DNA of 64,000 nt, taken from assembly GCA_029976025.1 (NCBI GenBank), contig JARKNX010000059.1:1-64000 (forward strand), given 5' to 3'. The notes under the pieces were generated by a model. That model saw only the letters and a list, made by a program, of their open reading frames with translations, did not search any database and was not told the DNA's origin. Each line of letters opens with the position of its first letter. Positions within the stretch are counted from its first letter, which is position 1. This document shows positions 61,740-64,000 of this stretch, piece after piece. The stretch is from Aggregatilineales bacterium. GTDB lineage: Bacteria > Chloroflexota > Anaerolineae > Aggregatilineales > Ch27. Both the position numbers and the translations under genes were made by a program.

Positions 61740-63488
61740 ATGCTTGAAGAACTGCACATCCAGAACTTTGCCATTATCGAGGACCTCACCCTCCGCTTCA
61801 GCGGCGACTTCAACGTCATCACCGGCGAGACCGGCGCGGGCAAGTCGATCATCATCGACGCGATGGGCCTGCTGCTGGGCGATCGGGCCGACCCGGGGGC
61901 CGTCCGCGCCGAGGCGGAGCGCGCCCTGATCGAAGGCGTGTTCACCGTGCCGCCGGCGGCGCAGGATCAGCTCCTCCCGCTGCTAATTGAGAACGATCTG
62001 CTGGGCGACGATCCCGGCCTGCTGACGCTGGCCCGTGAGGTGCGTTCCAACGGGCGCAGCACGGCCCGCGTCAACGGGGTGGGCGTGCGCCTGGACCTGC
62101 TGGGACAGGTGGGCGACCTGCTGGTGGACATTCACGGTCAGAGCGAACATCTCTCCCTGCTGCGGCCCGCTCGCCATATCTACCTGCTGGATCGTTACGC
62201 CGGGCTGGAGGAGCCGCGCCTGGCTCTGGCCGGGCTGGTCGGCCGCCTGCGCGGCATCCGGGAGGAGATCGGCAGCCTCCTCCGCGACGAAGCTGAGCTG
62301 GCCCGCCGGGCGGATATGCTGCGCTACCAGATCGAGGAGATTCAGGCCGTCAACCCGCGCCCTGAAGAGGAAGAAGAACTCCGCACCGAGCGCACCCGCC
62401 TCGCCAATAGCGAGAAGCTGGCCGAATTCTCCGACCGCGCTTACCGGCTGCTGCTGGCCGGGGAGGAGGACTTCCCGGCGGCGACTGACCTGCTGCAGCA
62501 GGCCGCGGCGGCGCTGGCCAGGCTGGCCGAAATCGACGCCACGCAGGGGGAACAGGCCGAATGGGCCGCCCGCCTGAGCGCCGAGGCGGAGACAATTGGC
62601 GAGGCCGTGCGCCACTACCACGAGCATCTGGAATACAGCCCGGCCCGCATTGACGAGCTGGAGGAGCGGCTGGAGGCGATCAACCGCCTTAAGCGCAAAT
62701 ACGGCGGCACGGTTGTGGCCGCGCTGGATTACGCCGCCCGCGCCGAGGCCGAGCTGAACAGCATCGAGCACAGCGAAGAACGACTGGAGGAGCTGCGCGG
62801 CCAGGAGACTGACCTCCTGCGCAGCATTGGCGATATGGCCGGGCGGCTCTCCGAAGGGCGAAAGAAGGCGGCGGTGGCGCTGGCCCGGAGCATCGAAACC
62901 GAGCTGACTGATCTGCGTATGAGCGGCGCGCGCTTCGAGGTAGGCATCCAGCGCCAGCCAGACCCCGAGCACGGCGCTTATGTCGGGCATGAGCGGCTGG
63001 CTTTTGACGCGACCGGCGTGGACCAGGTGGAGTTTCTGCTTTCGGCCAACCCCGGCGAGCCGCTCCGCCCGCTGGCCCGGGTCGCCAGCGGGGGCGAGAC
63101 CGCGCGTATCATGCTGGCGCTCAAGGGGGTGCTTGGCCGGGTGGACCACACGCCAACGCTGATCTTCGACGAGATCGATCAGGGCATCGGCGGCCGGGTG
63201 GGCACGGTCGTCGGGCAGAAGCTGTGGCGCCTGGCCGAATCGCACCAGGTGCTGGTGGTCACCCATCTGGCCCAGCTTGCCGGCTTCGCCGATGTGCACT
63301 TCCGCGTGAGCAAGCGCGAAGTCGCCGGGCGCACGGTCACCCGGACCGACATCCTGGACGACAAAGCCCGCGTGGAAGAACTGGCCGAGATGCTCGGCGC
63401 GCAGACAGACTCCGCCCGCCAGAGCGCCCACGATATTCTGATGCTGGCCCGCCGGATCAAGGACGGCGAGGGCGCGGAGAAAGCCTAG
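61740..63488 (+). CDS. recN: DNA repair protein RecN
   Basis: MLEELHIQNFAIIEDLTLRFSGDFNVITGETGAGKSIIIDAMGLLLGDRAD...LLVDIHGQSEHLSLL...VASGGETARIMLALKGVL...LIFDEIDQGIGGRVG. Confidence 0.97.
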   Translation: MLEELHIQNFAIIEDLTLRFSGDFNVITGETGAGKSIIIDAMGLLLGDRADPGAVRAEAERALIEGVFTVPPAAQDQLLPLLIENDLLGDDPGLLTLAREVRSNGRSTARVNGVGVRLDLLGQVGDLLVDIHGQSEHLSLLRPARHIYLLDRYAGLEEPRLALAGLVGRLRGIREEIGSLLRDEAELARRADMLRYQIEEIQAVNPRPEEEEELRTERTRLANSEKLAEFSDRAYRLLLAGEEDFPAATDLLQQAAAALARLAEIDATQGEQAEWAARLSAEAETIGEAVRHYHEHLEYSPARIDELEERLEAINRLKRKYGGTVVAALDYAARAEAELNSIEHSEERLEELRGQETDLLRSIGDMAGRLSEGRKKAAVALARSIETELTDLRMSGARFEVGIQRQPDPEHGAYVGHERLAFDATGVDQVEFLLSANPGEPLRPLARVASGGETARIMLALKGVLGRVDHTPTLIFDEIDQGIGGRVGTVVGQKLWRLAESHQVLVVTHLAQLAGFADVHFRVSKREVAGRTVTRTDILDDKARVEELAEMLGAQTDSARQSAHDILMLARRIKDGEGAEKA

Positions 63489-63517
63489 CGCGATCGGCAA
63501 AGCGGCGCATCTGGCAA

Positions 63518-63620
63518 GGGGCTTAAGCCCTTGCCTCTCGGACTCTGCCTGATCCGCGGGGGCTTAAACCCCTTGTCCCTCAAATTCCACCTGATTCGGG
63601 GGGCTTAAGCCTTCCGCCTT
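63518..63620. repeat. Three ~40-bp spaced palindromic repeat units (GGGGCTTAAGCC type)
   Basis: GGCTTAAGCC 63521-63530, GGCTTAAACC 63561-63570, GGCTTAAGCC 63602-63611. Confidence 0.8.
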
Positions 63621-63745
63621 TCGGCATGGGGCTATGTTTGTGCAACCCGTCCGGAGAACTCTGGCACACTCTGCGCTACACTGGTTATAGGCCTGAGCGC
63701 CAGACCTGTTCTCTTCCTCATGCTTTATGCGAGGAGCTGGTTCCC

Positions 63746-64000
63746 ATGACAGATGACGTGACACGCCTGATTGAGCAAATCTACGCCACAGATCGCCACG
63801 ATAGCATCCGCCCGCTCCCGACCAACCCGCTGCAGAAGGTCCCGGCGGGCGTCCGGCCCAGCAGCATCGCCATCGAAGGTGGCGCCTTTGGCGATGAGGG
63901 CAAGGGCCGGATTGTCGATGAAGTGTGCGCCATGCTGATCAGCCAGCAGCGGCGCGGCGTGGTTTATCGCTGGAACGGCGGGGCGAACGCCGGCCATACC
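63746..64000 (+). CDS. purA: Adenylosuccinate synthetase-like, N-terminal part, truncated by window edge
   Basis: SSIAIEGGAFGDEGKGRIVDEVCAMLISQQRRGVVYRWNGGANAGHT (GDEGKG and NGGANAGHT motifs). Confidence 0.88.
   Translation, partial: MTDDVTRLIEQIYATDRHDSIRPLPTNPLQKVPAGVRPSSIAIEGGAFGDEGKGRIVDEVCAMLISQQRRGVVYRWNGGANAGHT

Noticed and set aside
1-64000. CRISPR array
   Set aside because: No regularly spaced direct repeats with unique spacers; the 63518-63620 array has only three palindromic units with similar spacers.

Overview
High-GC 64 kb chromosomal segment, probably from a Chloroflexota-like bacterium (inferred from gene content only). It is mostly housekeeping and envelope genes: rho, uvrD/pcrA, rsmA/ksgA, gatA, gatC, trpC, ssb, nadK, recN, a partial purA-like gene, SRP RNA, and many glycosyltransferases and sugar-nucleotide genes. 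There are no rRNAs, no convincing tRNAs and no CRISPR array. Two loci stand out. (1) At 25915-28887 (possibly to 30465) a tight operon encodes an E2/UBC-fold protein with a candidate catalytic Cys, a JAB/JAMM-like protein with an altered metal motif and an apparent second UBC-like domain, a small membrane protein, and a ThiF/E1-like adenylating enzyme. This looks like a bacterial ubiquitin-like conjugation system with no recognisable modifier. (2) At 4818-5484 a ~667 bp cassette (DUF559/Vsr-like endonuclease domain between two ~140-150 bp palindrome-rich repeats with AACCTCACCC/GGGTGAGGTT ends) sits in frame inside a 1356-codon type IIG-like restriction-methylase gene. Related repeats occur elsewhere in the window. 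Other items include a MITE-like element with perfect 16 bp terminal inverted repeats, several small palindromic repeats, candidate small RNAs and leaders, an 8x PPC-repeat secreted protein, a locus sharing a short helical module among four proteins, and several apparent pseudoenzymes. All calls come from reading the sequence and translations by eye; no database search or folding was run.
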